DNA of 64,000 bases from NCBI GenBank assembly GCA_937967615.1, contig CALCMJ010000042.1, positions 1 through 64,000 of the forward strand, written 5' to 3'. The stretch comes from an uncultured Saprospiraceae bacterium (GTDB lineage: Bacteria; Bacteroidota; Bacteroidia; Chitinophagales; Saprospiraceae). Under the pieces are notes generated by a model. It was not told the DNA's origin, did no database searches, and saw only the letters and a program-made list of their open reading frames with translations. The translations under genes were made by a program, and so were the position numbers. Shown here in pieces: positions 25,224 to 35,593 of the stretch (positions are counted from its first letter, which is position 1; the number at the start of each line of letters is the position of its first letter).

Positions 25224-26999
25224 ATGAAGGAAACGAATATAGAGGATCCAGAATACTTTCATAAGGTAGTTGATTGCCAATATGCCTGTCCTGCGCACAC
25301 CCCTGTTCCAGAATATATACGCTTAATTGCAGCACAAAAATATACGGAAGCGTACATGATTAACTGGGAATCAAATGTATTTCCAGGAGTTCTGGGTAGG
25401 ACATGTGATAGACCATGCGAACCTGCTTGTAGAAGAGGAAGGGTGGAAGATGAACCTGTTGCAATCTGCAGATTGAAGCGAGTAGCAGCGGATAACAAAG
25501 GAGAGGTAAAACATTTAATGCCTCAGGGTCCATTTAAAAGTAACGGAAAACGGATTGCTTTGATAGGAGGAGGACCGGCTTCACTAACGGTGGCTAGAGA
25601 TTTAGCACCCTTGGGTTATGAACTACACTTATATGATGAGTGGGGAAAAGGAGGCGGAATGATGCGCACACAGATACCTGCATTTAGATTACCTGAATCT
25701 GTTTTGGATGAAGAGGTAAACTATATTCTTGACATGGGTGTCGTGACACATTTTAACACCTTTGTGGAAAGCATGAAAGAAATTTTAGACAAAGACTATG
25801 ACGCAGTTTTTGTAGGCACTGGCGCACCAAAAGGAAGGGCACTAGAACTGCCTGGTTTTAAAGAAGCAGGAGAGAACATTCATGTAGGAATAGAATATTT
25901 AGCAGCGGTTGCTTTTGAGCACAAAGACAAAATAGGGAAAAACGTTATCGTACTAGGAGGAGGAAATACGGCAATGGATTGTTGCCGGACGTCTAAAAGA
26001 ATAGGGGGAGAAGAAGTGACTGTGGTTGTGCGTAGTCCCAGAAAAGATATGAAGGCATCTCCTTGGGAAATTGAAGATGCAGAAAGAGAGGACATAACGA
26101 TATTAAACAATATGCCACCAAAAGAATTTATAGTAGAAGATGGTGTGCTTAAAGGAATGCTTTTTGGTAAAGTGAGAGCAGAGTACGATGAAAACGGAAA
26201 ACGTAAATTGATACCTACGGGTGAGCCAGATGTATTTATTCCTGCGGACGATGTGATTATTGCAATAGGTCAAGACAATTCATTTCCATGGATAGAAAGA
26301 GACTTGGGGATAGAGTTTGGTAAATGGGATTTGCCAAAAGTAGATGAGCTAACATTTCAGTCTACAAGAGAAAATGTATTTTTTGGAGGAGACGCAGCCT
26401 TTGGTCCAGAAAATGTGATCACAGCAGTGGCCCATGGTCACCATGCCGCAGTATCCATAGATCTATTTTGTAATGGAGAGAATATTCACGACAGACCTTC
26501 TCCTATTACAAACCTAGTAAGTCAAAAAATGGGTATCCACGAATGGACCTATGACAATGCCATTGCGCACGATTTAAGATTTAAGGTACCACATGAGGAT
26601 AAAGCGATTTCTCTTAAAGACAGAAAGGTAGAGGTAGAGTTGGGCTTTGACGAACAACTGGGCTTTAAGGAGGCACAGAGATGTCTCAATTGTGATGTTC
26701 AGACAATTTTTACTTCTAACCTATGTATTGAATGTGATGCCTGTGTAGATGTATGTCCTACAGACTGTATCACATTTACACACAATGGCGAAGAGGAAGA
26801 TTTACGTACACGCTTAAGTGCTCCGGCTGAAAACAAGACGCAAGATTTATATGTGTCAGGTGTGCTTCCTGCAACACCAAGAATAATGATAAAAGACGAA
26901 GATGTGTGTCTGCATTGTGGCTTGTGCGCGGAAAGGTGTCCTACAGCAGCCTGGGACATGAAAAAATATTTATACAATACGGCTAAAACATATTTGTAA
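25224..26999 (+). CDS. GltD-like FAD/NAD(P) oxidoreductase with ferredoxin domain, partner of KorAB
   Basis: The protein has 591 residues. The N-terminal [4Fe-4S] region is that of the glutamate synthase small subunit (Cys18, Cys22, Cys61, Cys65, Cys69). An FAD-binding Rossmann motif ALIGGGPAS is at 112-120 and an NAD(P)H-binding motif IVLGGGNTAMD lies near 240. The C-terminal ferredoxin domain has two clusters (CIECDACVDVCPTDC near 500 and CLHCGLCAERCP near 562). It lacks the GltB amidotransferase partner. It is followed by the alpha and beta subunits of a 2-oxoacid:ferredoxin oxidoreductase, with gaps of 3 and 16 bp. This suggests that it passes electrons between the Fe-S clusters and NAD(P)H; that part is inference. 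Confidence 0.88.
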   Translation: MKETNIEDPEYFHKVVDCQYACPAHTPVPEYIRLIAAQKYTEAYMINWESNVFPGVLGRTCDRPCEPACRRGRVEDEPVAICRLKRVAADNKGEVKHLMPQGPFKSNGKRIALIGGGPASLTVARDLAPLGYELHLYDEWGKGGGMMRTQIPAFRLPESVLDEEVNYILDMGVVTHFNTFVESMKEILDKDYDAVFVGTGAPKGRALELPGFKEAGENIHVGIEYLAAVAFEHKDKIGKNVIVLGGGNTAMDCCRTSKRIGGEEVTVVVRSPRKDMKASPWEIEDAEREDITILNNMPPKEFIVEDGVLKGMLFGKVRAEYDENGKRKLIPTGEPDVFIPADDVIIAIGQDNSFPWIERDLGIEFGKWDLPKVDELTFQSTRENVFFGGDAAFGPENVITAVAHGHHAAVSIDLFCNGENIHDRPSPITNLVSQKMGIHEWTYDNAIAHDLRFKVPHEDKAISLKDRKVEVELGFDEQLGFKEAQRCLNCDVQTIFTSNLCIECDACVDVCPTDCITFTHNGEEEDLRTRLSAPAENKTQDLYVSGVLPATPRIMIKDEDVCLHCGLCAERCPTAAWDMKKYLYNTAKTYL

Positions 27000-27002
27000 A
27001 AA

Positions 27003-28823
27003 ATGGATGAAGAGATAGTTGTAAATGACCTAGTGGTCAGGTTTGCAAATGTGAATGGAACAGGATCAGCCTCAGCAAATGAAATGTTTGCAAAATCTAT
27101 TTTTAGGATGGGGATTCCTGTGTCGCCGAAAAATATTTTCCCATCAAATATCCAAGGGCTACCTACTTGGTATGAGGTTAGAATAAGCGGGAAGGGATAT
27201 TTAGGTAGACGAGCAGGCATTGACCTTCTTGTGGGCATTAATCCACAGAGTTTAGCAAGAGATGTGAAGAGTGTAAAACCTGGAGGCTATTTTGTGTATG
27301 ACAGCAGCAAGAAACTTTATGACGAGTATATCAGAGAAGATGTAAATTATATTGGAATTCCAATGATCGCATTAGCGATGGAACATTATCCAAACCCTAG
27401 ATTACAACAACTCTTTAAGAATATTATTTATGTGGGCGCTGTCGCTACTTTATTGAATGTGGACCTAGACGTAATCAAGGAAGTAATTGCTGAACAGTTT
27501 GAGAAAAAACCAAAACTAATTCCACCTAACTATAATGCACTGCAACTGGGGGTTGATTATGTAAAGGAACATTATACTTACCCACTTCCCATTCGAGTAG
27601 AAAAAATGGATGCCGTAGGAGATGCAATAATTGTTGATGGAAACACAGCATGTGCGTTAGGTGCAATTTATGCAGGTGCTACTGTTATGGCATGGTACCC
27701 CATAACTCCGTCCACCTCTATTGCAAAAGCATTTGAAACCTATTGTAAAAAACTAAGGATTGACGAAGAAACCGGTAAAAAGAAATATGCATTTGTGCAA
27801 GCAGAGGACGAGCTTGCGGCAATAGGAATGGTGATAGGAGCAACATGGAATGGAGCAAGAGCTTTTACTGCAACGAGTGGTCCAGGGGTTTCCTTAATGA
27901 ATGAATTTATAGGCCTGTCTTATTTTGCAGAAATTCCGGTTGTATTGATCAACGTAGAACGAGGAGGACCCTCAACAGGGATGCCTACACGCACCCAACA
28001 AGCAGATATAATTTCTTCTGCTTATGCTTCGCACGGTGATACAAAACATGTTTTAGTTTTTCCTAGTACACCAGCAGAATGTTTTGACCTTACTGTCGTA
28101 GCGTTTGACTTAGCAGATAGACTACAAACCACGGTGATGTTGATCTCTGATTTAGATTTAGGAATGAATAATCACATGTCTGCACCGTTCGCCTGGGATG
28201 AGAATAGAAAATATGATTTAGGTAAAGTTTTAAGTGCAGAAGATCTAGATAATTTAAAGACAGAGTTTGGAAGATATAATGATGTAGATGGCGATGCAAT
28301 TCCATACAGAACAATTCCAGGAACCCATCCTACTAAGGGCTCATTTTTTACTAGAGGAACTTCACACGATGAGTTCGCAAAGTATAGTGAGTTAGGAGAG
28401 GTATATCTTAGGAATGTTGATCGTTTAGCGGCAAAGTGGGAGACAGCAAAGAGTCTGGTACCGAAGCCAGAAGTTTACCAGGAAAAAAATACAAGTGAGT
28501 ACGGAATGTTGTTTTTTGGGACTACAGCATATGCTGCGATAGAGGCGATGGATCTTTTAAAAGAAAACGGAATTGATATTGATAGTATCCGTGTAAGATC
28601 TTTTCCATTTCACAAAGATGTAGAAGACTTCATAGCAGCTCACGCTAAAATAATTGTAGTAGAGCAAAATAGAGATGCACAGTTCAGGAGTTTACTTATC
28701 AATGAGCTAAACTTAGACCCTAAACGGTTTCTCTCTGTTTTAAATTATGACGGAACACCCATAACAGCACACACGATCCATGCTAAGATAAACCAGGTAT
28801 TGAATTTAGTACCAGTAAATTAA
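27003..28823 (+). CDS. korA: 2-oxoacid:ferredoxin oxidoreductase, fused gamma-alpha subunit
   Basis: The protein has 606 residues. Residues 1-190 form the gamma (PFOR type) domain (VNDLVVRFANVNGTGSASAN), and residues 205-606 the alpha pyrimidine-binding domain (WYPITPSTSIAKAFE and FVQAEDELAAIGMVIGA, then GGPSTGMPTRTQQ). This gamma-alpha fusion is typical of bacterial KorA-type enzymes, which decarboxylate 2-oxoglutarate (or another 2-oxoacid) to the CoA thioester with electrons going to ferredoxin. The substrate is assigned by family resemblance only. Confidence 0.9.
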   Translation: MDEEIVVNDLVVRFANVNGTGSASANEMFAKSIFRMGIPVSPKNIFPSNIQGLPTWYEVRISGKGYLGRRAGIDLLVGINPQSLARDVKSVKPGGYFVYDSSKKLYDEYIREDVNYIGIPMIALAMEHYPNPRLQQLFKNIIYVGAVATLLNVDLDVIKEVIAEQFEKKPKLIPPNYNALQLGVDYVKEHYTYPLPIRVEKMDAVGDAIIVDGNTACALGAIYAGATVMAWYPITPSTSIAKAFETYCKKLRIDEETGKKKYAFVQAEDELAAIGMVIGATWNGARAFTATSGPGVSLMNEFIGLSYFAEIPVVLINVERGGPSTGMPTRTQQADIISSAYASHGDTKHVLVFPSTPAECFDLTVVAFDLADRLQTTVMLISDLDLGMNNHMSAPFAWDENRKYDLGKVLSAEDLDNLKTEFGRYNDVDGDAIPYRTIPGTHPTKGSFFTRGTSHDEFAKYSELGEVYLRNVDRLAAKWETAKSLVPKPEVYQEKNTSEYGMLFFGTTAYAAIEAMDLLKENGIDIDSIRVRSFPFHKDVEDFIAAHAKIIVVEQNRDAQFRSLLINELNLDPKRFLSVLNYDGTPITAHTIHAKINQVLNLVPVN

Positions 28824-28839
28824 AACACAGAAACTTGTT

Positions 28840-29892
28840 ATGTCATATGTAAAACCAAAATTTCACCACCCGTCTTTAAAGCCTAACAAGGTAGGATATA
28901 ATAAAGCGGATTATGAAGGAGTGATATCTACGCTCTGCGCGGGATGTGGACACGATTCTATAAGCGGTGCAATTGTACAGGCGTGTTATGAAATATCATT
29001 GGAACCTCATCGCCTTGCTAAACTTTCTGGTATTGGATGTTCTTCAAAAACGCCTACCTATTTCTTAAGTAATTCGCACGGATTTAATTCAGTGCACGGA
29101 AGAATGCCTTCCATTACGACGGGAGCGAATATGGCAAACAGAGATTTAATATACTTAGGTGTTTCTGGCGACGGAGATACAGCATCTATAGGGATGGGGC
29201 AATTTGTGCATGCGATAAGAAGAAATCTGAATATGGTGTATATCGTTATGAACAATGGCTGCTATGGACTCACTAAGGGACAGGATTCTGCAACAGCAGA
29301 TTTTGGATCAATAAGTAAAGCAGGAGAAAGCAACCCATACCAAGGAATTGATTTGGCAGGTTTAGCGCTGGAATTAAATGCAACGTTTGTAGGCAGAAGT
29401 TTTTCTGGAGATAAAAACCAGCTAGTGCCAATGATAAAGGCGGCAATGGCACATCCAGGTTTTGCATTTCTTGATGTTATTTCTCCTTGTGTTACATTTA
29501 ACAATAACAAAACATCAACAAGATCGTATTCGCACGTAAGAGCACATATTGAATCAACTTCTATTTTTGATTTTGTTCCAGAACAAGACGAGATAAGGGT
29601 AGATTATCCAGAAGGCAAGTCAGCAGAGGTTGAGCTTTTTGATGGATCTAAAATACATTTAAGCAAATTAGCCCCTGACTGGAACCCAACAGATAGGTTT
29701 TCTGCTGTAAATAGATTGCATGAGGCAAAGTCAAGAGGTCAGATTTTAACTGGTTTGTACTATATCAATACGGAAAGTAAGGACTTGCATGAAATGATGA
29801 ATACAGTTGACACACCTTTAAATACATTGCAGCAAAAAGATTTGTGTCCTGGTAATAGTAAACTGCAAAGTATAAATAAGACGTTTAGGTAA
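28840..29892 (+). CDS. korB: 2-oxoacid:ferredoxin oxidoreductase, beta subunit (TPP-binding)
   Basis: The protein has 350 residues. CAGCGHDSISGAI near 33-45 and the thiamin-diphosphate motif GDGDTASIG (110-118) with MNNGCYGLTKG near 137 identify the beta subunit. It carries TPP. It is the last gene of the three-gene operon and ends 13 bp before a strong terminator. Confidence 0.92.
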   Translation: MSYVKPKFHHPSLKPNKVGYNKADYEGVISTLCAGCGHDSISGAIVQACYEISLEPHRLAKLSGIGCSSKTPTYFLSNSHGFNSVHGRMPSITTGANMANRDLIYLGVSGDGDTASIGMGQFVHAIRRNLNMVYIVMNNGCYGLTKGQDSATADFGSISKAGESNPYQGIDLAGLALELNATFVGRSFSGDKNQLVPMIKAAMAHPGFAFLDVISPCVTFNNNKTSTRSYSHVRAHIESTSIFDFVPEQDEIRVDYPEGKSAEVELFDGSKIHLSKLAPDWNPTDRFSAVNRLHEAKSRGQILTGLYYINTESKDLHEMMNTVDTPLNTLQQKDLCPGNSKLQSINKTFR

Positions 29893-29905
29893 TTGTAGGT
29901 AAAAA

Positions 29906-29936
29906 AAACAGACACCTATCACAAAGATGTCTGTTT
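29906..29936 (+). terminator. bidirectional terminator between korB and T9SS gene
   Basis: AAACAGACA and TGTCTGTTT form a nine-base-pair stem with a 13-base loop. A run of A before it and of T after it allows use on both strands. It lies between the convergent korB and T9SS cargo genes. Confidence 0.8.
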
Positions 29937-29960
29937 CTTAATACTCAAGGGATCAACTAT

Positions 29961-31334
29961 TTATATTTTCAATACTCGATGTGTTTCTGAGATGCCTTCA
30001 CCTATAATATGAATAAAGTATAAACCACTTTTCAAATTCTTGTTGAACAAGATCTCATGGTTTTCATTATTGAGATGATTGTCTATCACTTGGACTATTT
30101 TACCGCTACTATTTAAAACCCTTACAGTATGAATTGTGTTGTCAGCCAATGTAAGTACAAAAGAATCCTGAAAAGGATTAGGATAAATTTGTATTTCCTT
30201 TGGCGATGAATATGGGTTAGTAATATTTATTACAGCGGAATAATTAAATTCTCCGTTATGATCATAGATAGCCAACCTATAATATTGAGAAGCGTATAAT
30301 TTTTCATCTTCATATGCACCTTGAACAAGAGTTCCCTCAGGCACAAATGAATAAATTGCTTCAAATTCCTTACCGTTAGTTGAACGTTGTAATTCAACCA
30401 AGGCCGAACCGTAATTATTCAATGACCAAGAAACAAGATTCATTTTTTCCATTCCTCTCCCATTAAACGCTATGACCTCTACAGGCAAACTTTGCTCTAT
30501 TGTGATGATTACAATGGTCGTATCCGCAGTGGCGACAGTAAGCAAATCGCCCATCAAGTTTCTATTTTCCACCAGAGCTTCTTCGGATTTTAAATTATTA
30601 CCAACACCTGCGCAGGATAAGCTTTGGCTAGTGGGAGCGATACAACCACTAATGGGTCTCAAGAACCCAAACGTTACACCAAATACTTCTTGAGAACAAG
30701 AAACATGAACTAATTCAACTTGGTCAGCAACATGAGTAGTATCACCATCTAAAAATAATTGGTATTCATAATTTGTTGTGGAAGGCAATAAAGAAGATCC
30801 ATCTGCAAAAAACTCATCCCCAAAGCTTAGATTTTCGTGTGTGGAAAATGTGACACCATTTTTATCTTTTACTAAGACAGTGGGGTCGTAAGAAGAATTA
30901 TTGGAAAAATCTTCTCCAAGATACAAAGCATCAATAGTCCAAATTCTTCCATCTAAACATCCTGGATCAGAAGAACAATAACACTGTGTAACACAGACGT
31001 CAAGATAATTTAAGATATAGAAAAACGTATCCTTTCCAGTAAAACCTGAGTTAGGAACATAGAACCAATTACAATCAGGTAGTTGTGTTAGTACTCCATT
31101 GGAGGTACCACTAAGAGTGTCAGATTCGCAGGGATCAAAAATGCCTAAATCGTCGTTTAGGAAAATCTCTAATAGAATACCTTCGTCCACACCAGTTGTG
31201 TAGTTATCAAGGCATAAATCAAATTCAGTTCCGCAGTCACTTACTATTTGAATTGTAGGGTCTGCGCATTGCGTGTAAATTTGTGAATAAAAAAAGCTAC
31301 AGAATAAGAACGAAATTAGTTGAATTGTTTTCAT
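29961..31334 (-). CDS. T9SS type A sorting-domain exported protein
   Basis: The ATG at 31334 is preferred because it places MKTIQLISFLFCSFFYSQ at the front as a signal peptide; the frame is open for 15 further residues upstream. The protein has 457 residues. The N-terminal 20-270 contains many Cys and acidic residues and fits Bacteroidota surface beta-sandwich repeats. The pre-sorting domain (VEVIAFNGRGMEKMNLVSW, then LQRSTNGKEFEAI) is at about 305-340. The C-terminal sorting domain has IYPNPFQDSFVLTL and SGLYFIHIIG at its end. The function of the mature region is unknown. Confidence 0.82.
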   Translation of the reverse strand: MKTIQLISFLFCSFFYSQIYTQCADPTIQIVSDCGTEFDLCLDNYTTGVDEGILLEIFLNDDLGIFDPCESDTLSGTSNGVLTQLPDCNWFYVPNSGFTGKDTFFYILNYLDVCVTQCYCSSDPGCLDGRIWTIDALYLGEDFSNNSSYDPTVLVKDKNGVTFSTHENLSFGDEFFADGSSLLPSTTNYEYQLFLDGDTTHVADQVELVHVSCSQEVFGVTFGFLRPISGCIAPTSQSLSCAGVGNNLKSEEALVENRNLMGDLLTVATADTTIVIITIEQSLPVEVIAFNGRGMEKMNLVSWSLNNYGSALVELQRSTNGKEFEAIYSFVPEGTLVQGAYEDEKLYASQYYRLAIYDHNGEFNYSAVINITNPYSSPKEIQIYPNPFQDSFVLTLADNTIHTVRVLNSSGKIVQVIDNHLNNENHEILFNKNLKSGLYFIHIIGEGISETHRVLKI

Positions 31335-31875
31335 TACATATTGATTTTGGATTAAAAAAAGGGTAAAAAAGTCATCCATTTTTCTCAGAATGTAAAGTGT
31401 TTTTTAGTTCAAATCAGGGTATAGCCTCAAGTTTTCTAATTGTGATTATAAAATATCTGCTACTGATAAGTTATAACTGTTCAAAACGAAATAATACGTG
31501 TATGTTTTAATTAATGGAAGTAGGTTTGTTGGAAATTAGTTCTTTTGTTTACAATGATTAAATAATGATTTTAATTAAGGGTGAAGTTCTTAAGAGTTAA
31601 GATATGTAAAAGAATAGTACAAGACAAGAACATAGAGAGTAAAGGTAGAGTTGGTGCGATTAATGGTTAAAATGTAAAGTAGTTTACAAATTAGGTTTGC
31701 AAAAGCAAACCCAAGGAACAATTTATGAATTTTAATTGGTGTAGTGTAAGGGTTTAGTGGGGAGATAATTGAGATCTTAAACATGATAAGAAATGCCAAT
31801 GAGAAAACAGTACGCGAAAAGCCGAATGAAAGTGAGCCTAAAGAATACGGATGATAATGCAAGCCAAATATGAGA
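31335..31875. other. intergenic region
   Basis: This 540-bp AT-rich gap lies between two minus-strand genes. The only structure I see is a perfect seven-base-pair hairpin with a four-base loop at 31694-31711 (GGTTTGC/GCAAACC), which could end the LysE transcript. The open frame at 31590-31901 has no recognisable features (see rejected items). Confidence 0.4.
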
Positions 31876-32499
31876 TCAGTTTTTAGATAACAATAGCCCA
31901 AGACCCAAAACGGACAACACTAGAAACTTTGTTCGTTTAGTGATTTCCCAAAATTTTTCTTGCCGTAAGAACTTAGTCATCTTGGATGCACTAATAGCAA
32001 TAAGAGAGAAAAGAACTAGAGCTTGAAGCATAAAAATAAAACCAAGAATGCACATTTGAATTGTTATATGATAACCATCAGGACTTATAAACTGAGGTAA
32101 AAAAGCTATGAAGAACAAAGACACCTTAGGGTTAAGCACATTCATTAAAAAACCTTGTTTATATAATTTCCAAAACTTAAAAGTTTTTTTTTCTGAATTA
32201 AAACTTAAGGGCTCTCTTTTTTCTACTAGAGCCATGTAAGCCAAATAGAATAGATAGAGAGCACCTAGATACTTAATGACTGTAAAAGCAATAGCAGAAT
32301 TTTGAATAAGAACGGATAAGCCGGTTGCTGCAGCGAGCGTGTGAATTAAAACCCCAGAAGACAAACCGCAAGATAGGGCGACACCATATTTACGTCCCTT
32401 TGATATACTTTCTGTTAATACAAAGATGTTGTCAGGACCAGGCATAATTGTAAGTAAGAAAGAAGCACCAATAAAGGCAAAGAGTAAGTATAATTCCAC
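31876..32499 (-). CDS. LysE/RhtB family amino-acid exporter
   Basis: The protein has 207 residues and about six transmembrane helices. The motif TIMPGPDNIFVLTESISKG near 17-35 is the LysE signature (PGPxxxxV). Family members export amino acids such as homoserine or threonine. The substrate is not predictable here, and no regulator is adjacent. Confidence 0.9.
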   Translation of the reverse strand: MELYLLFAFIGASFLLTIMPGPDNIFVLTESISKGRKYGVALSCGLSSGVLIHTLAAATGLSVLIQNSAIAFTVIKYLGALYLFYLAYMALVEKREPLSFNSEKKTFKFWKLYKQGFLMNVLNPKVSLFFIAFLPQFISPDGYHITIQMCILGFIFMLQALVLFSLIAISASKMTKFLRQEKFWEITKRTKFLVLSVLGLGLLLSKN

Positions 32500-32692
32500 G
32501 CTAAAAGGTTTAAGTAAAGAAACTGAAAAGTTAGCGATTCCAAAGTGTGTAACGAAAATACTAAGCCATTGTGGATAAAGAGAGACAATTTGGCAGTCTT
32601 TTCCACATCTATTCTGTCAATTTATCTATTAATTACCCGTAATTTGTCTTGGCGAAAAAATTGATACTATATATAAAATCGAAATAAGATAA

Positions 32693-35431
32693 ATGACGTA
32701 CGATAATTTTACAATCAAAGCGCAAGAGGCAATCTTAAAATCTCAGCAGATAGCCGGAAGTTATGACCAACAACAAGTAGACACAGTGCATCTCATTCGT
32801 GGGATTATGGAAACAGACGATAAATTGGCAGATTTTATTCTTCAGAAAATGGGAATCAATTTAGTTGCGTTAAGACAAAAATTGGAAGAGTCTATAAAGA
32901 CATATCCCAAAGTAGAAGGAGTAGAAAAACAATACTTGACGAACGATGCGAACCAAGCATTAAGCAGAGCAAAAAAGAAGTTAAAGGAATTTGGTGACGA
33001 ATATATTTCATTAGAGTTGATACTTCTTGGAATCTTAAGCGGGAAAGATAAAGCAGCTCAAATATTGAAAGACCTAGGTGCAACAGAAGATGGTGCAATA
33101 GCAGCAATCAATGAATTGCGGAAAGGCAGGAAAGTAACTGACCAACATACGGACGACCAATACAACTCATTGCAGAAGTTTGCAATAAACTTAAACGAGA
33201 GAGCGGAGAGCGGAAAACTTGATCCAATTGTAGGGAGGGATGAAGAAATCAGGAGGATACTGCATATACTTTCTAGGCGTAAGAAAAACAATCCTCTTCT
33301 TATAGGAGAAGCCGGAGTGGGGAAGACAGCTATAATTGAGGGAATAGCATGGAGGATAGTAAAACAAGATGTGCCAGAGCAACTACGAAGCAAAAAAATA
33401 TTTGTCTTGGACCTGGCCGCATTGATAGCAGGGGCAAAATACAAAGGAGAGTTTGAAGAACGATTGAAAGCAGTTATTAAAGAGGTTAAAAAATCAGATG
33501 GTGAGGTTATACTATTTGTAGATGAAATACACACGCTGATAGGAGCGGGAGGAGGAAATGGAGCAATGGATGCAGCAAACATTTTAAAGCCAGCGCTTGC
33601 GCGAGGAGAGTTAAAAACAATAGGAGCAACAACGCTTGATGAATATCAAAAATATTTTGAATCAGACAAAGCACTTGTCAGAAGGTTTCAACCTATATTT
33701 ATTGATGAGCCAAGCGTAGAAGATACAGTGTCTATATTGAGAGGAGTACAGGAGCGATATGAGGTGTTTCATAAAATGGATATTCTGGACGAAGCATTGG
33801 TTGCTGCGGCAGAACTTTCGCATAGATACATTACAGAAAGAAAATTGCCAGACAAGGCGATTGATCTTATTGACGAAGCATCAGCAAAGCTTAGGTTGGA
33901 GTTAGATTCTGTGCCAGAAGAAATTGACGAACTGGACAGAAAGGTGAGACAGCTAGAGGTAGAGCGTGAGTTTATCAAAAGAGAAAAAGACGAAAAGAAA
34001 TTAAAACTTATAAGTGAAACGATAGCAAACACAAAACAAAAGCTAGACTCTTTGACGGCGGCGTGGAAAAGTGAAAAAGAGATTGTAGATAAGATTCAGA
34101 ATATAAAGAGAGAAATAGAGGAGCTTGAACACGAGGCAGAGATGGCAGAACGCGATAGCGAATTTGAAAAAGTGGCTAAAATCCGTTATGGTGACATCAA
34201 AGCCAAAGAAGAAGAATTAAAAGTAGAAGAGTCGGCTCTAGACAAATTACCAGACGACAAAAGATTTACAAACGAAGAAGTAACAGCAAATGACATTGCG
34301 GAGGTTGTAGCCAAGTGGACTGGTATTCCAGTAACGAAAATGTTGAAAAAGGAGAAGGAACGTCTTCTCAATTTGGAAGACGAGATAGGACAAAGACTCA
34401 TTGGGCAAAAAGAGGCGGTTATAGCAGTGGCAGACGCAGTGCGAAGATCACGCGCAGGATTAGGAGATCCAAAAAAACCAATAGGATCATTTATATTTTT
34501 GGGCCCTACAGGAGTAGGAAAAACTGAATTGGCAAAAACGCTAGCAGAGGTACTATTTGATGACGAAAAGGCAATAACAAGAATTGACATGAGTGAGTTC
34601 CAAGAGAAACATTCAGTCAGTAGATTAGTAGGAGCACCTCCAGGATACATTGGTTACGACGAAGGAGGCCAACTTACAGAAGCTGTGCGAAGAAGACCCT
34701 ATTCCATAGTTCTTTTAGATGAAATTGAAAAAGCACATCCGGATACCTTCAATATTTTGTTGCAAGTGTTAGACGACGGAAGACTTACAGACAATAAGGG
34801 TAGAGAGGCGAATTTTAAGAATACTATAATTATCATGACCTCAAATATGGGAGCAGAAATTATTTTAGAGAATTTTGAAGACCTTGATGCGGTAGGTGAG
34901 GACCATAGAGCAGATATTCTTGAAACGACAAAGCAAGAAGTTTTTGAATTATTGAAAGACAAATTAAGACCAGAATTTCTAAATAGAATTGATGAAAAAA
35001 TAATGTTCCTTCCTTTAACGAAAGAAGAGATCAAAAAGATTGCATCCATATTATTAAAGAAGGCAAAGAAGAACCTTAAGCGGCAAGACATCACACTAGA
35101 AATTTCAGATTCAGGAATGGATTTACTTGCAGACCTAGGATACGAACCTCAATTTGGGGCAAGGCCATTAAAGCGTGTTATTCAGAAAGAACTTATTAAC
35201 AAACTATCTAAGGAGGTCTTGTCTGGTAATTTTAGCGCAGGAGACACTATCTATGTAGGTACGGATAATAAGGGGTTTACATTTACAAATGAGGATAAAA
35301 AATCAACGGAAAAACCAGCTGCAAAGAAGAAAGAAGAGATTAAGCCAAAAAAAGAAAAACAAATAGATGAGCTTAAAAAGGCTACGAAAGACTTAGAGAA
35401 TGAGGTTAAAAAGCAAAAAGGAAAGGATTAA
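32693..35431 (+). CDS. clpB: ATP-dependent disaggregase ClpB
   Basis: The protein has 912 residues. The N domain is at about 1-145, the first AAA+ domain has Walker A GEAGVGKT at 205-212, a ClpB-type coiled-coil middle domain spans about 400-530, and the second AAA+ domain has GPTGVGKT at 604-611 followed by the GAPPGYIGYDEGG pore loop. A Lys/Glu-rich tail of about 45 residues at the end is longer than in E. coli ClpB. ClpB with DnaK/DnaJ/GrpE rescues aggregated proteins; grpE and dnaJ are about 9 kb downstream on the other strand. I saw no clear CIRCE element upstream. Confidence 0.95.
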   Translation: MTYDNFTIKAQEAILKSQQIAGSYDQQQVDTVHLIRGIMETDDKLADFILQKMGINLVALRQKLEESIKTYPKVEGVEKQYLTNDANQALSRAKKKLKEFGDEYISLELILLGILSGKDKAAQILKDLGATEDGAIAAINELRKGRKVTDQHTDDQYNSLQKFAINLNERAESGKLDPIVGRDEEIRRILHILSRRKKNNPLLIGEAGVGKTAIIEGIAWRIVKQDVPEQLRSKKIFVLDLAALIAGAKYKGEFEERLKAVIKEVKKSDGEVILFVDEIHTLIGAGGGNGAMDAANILKPALARGELKTIGATTLDEYQKYFESDKALVRRFQPIFIDEPSVEDTVSILRGVQERYEVFHKMDILDEALVAAAELSHRYITERKLPDKAIDLIDEASAKLRLELDSVPEEIDELDRKVRQLEVEREFIKREKDEKKLKLISETIANTKQKLDSLTAAWKSEKEIVDKIQNIKREIEELEHEAEMAERDSEFEKVAKIRYGDIKAKEEELKVEESALDKLPDDKRFTNEEVTANDIAEVVAKWTGIPVTKMLKKEKERLLNLEDEIGQRLIGQKEAVIAVADAVRRSRAGLGDPKKPIGSFIFLGPTGVGKTELAKTLAEVLFDDEKAITRIDMSEFQEKHSVSRLVGAPPGYIGYDEGGQLTEAVRRRPYSIVLLDEIEKAHPDTFNILLQVLDDGRLTDNKGREANFKNTIIIMTSNMGAEIILENFEDLDAVGEDHRADILETTKQEVFELLKDKLRPEFLNRIDEKIMFLPLTKEEIKKIASILLKKAKKNLKRQDITLEISDSGMDLLADLGYEPQFGARPLKRVIQKELINKLSKEVLSGNFSAGDTIYVGTDNKGFTFTNEDKKSTEKPAAKKKEEIKPKKEKQIDELKKATKDLENEVKKQKGKD

Positions 35432-35435
35432 AACA

Positions 35436-35470
35436 GAAAAGAGGCATCTTCTGTTAAAAAGCCCCTTTTC
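35436..35470 (+). terminator. terminator after clpB
   Basis: GAAAAGAGGC and GCCCCTTTTC form a ten-position stem with one mismatch around a 15-base loop, and further T-rich sequence follows. Confidence 0.6.
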
Positions 35471-35593
35471 TTCGTCACTCTATAATGACAGCTATCTTAC
35501 TCTGCCATAAATCTATATTTTAAAACATCTAGACTTTTAGAAAAACCACAACAAAAACCACAACATTTTTTACTTTTAATGTAAAGCGTAATA

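Noticed and set aside
31590-31901. Minus-strand open frame of 103 residues downstream of lysE
   Set aside because: It overlaps the lysE stop by 26 bp, has no recognisable motif and has the hydrophobic composition expected of a chance frame in AT-rich DNA. A hairpin inside it looks more like a transcription end.
34315-34527. Short plus-strand frame inside clpB
   Set aside because: It is a shadow of the clpB reading frame and has no independent support.
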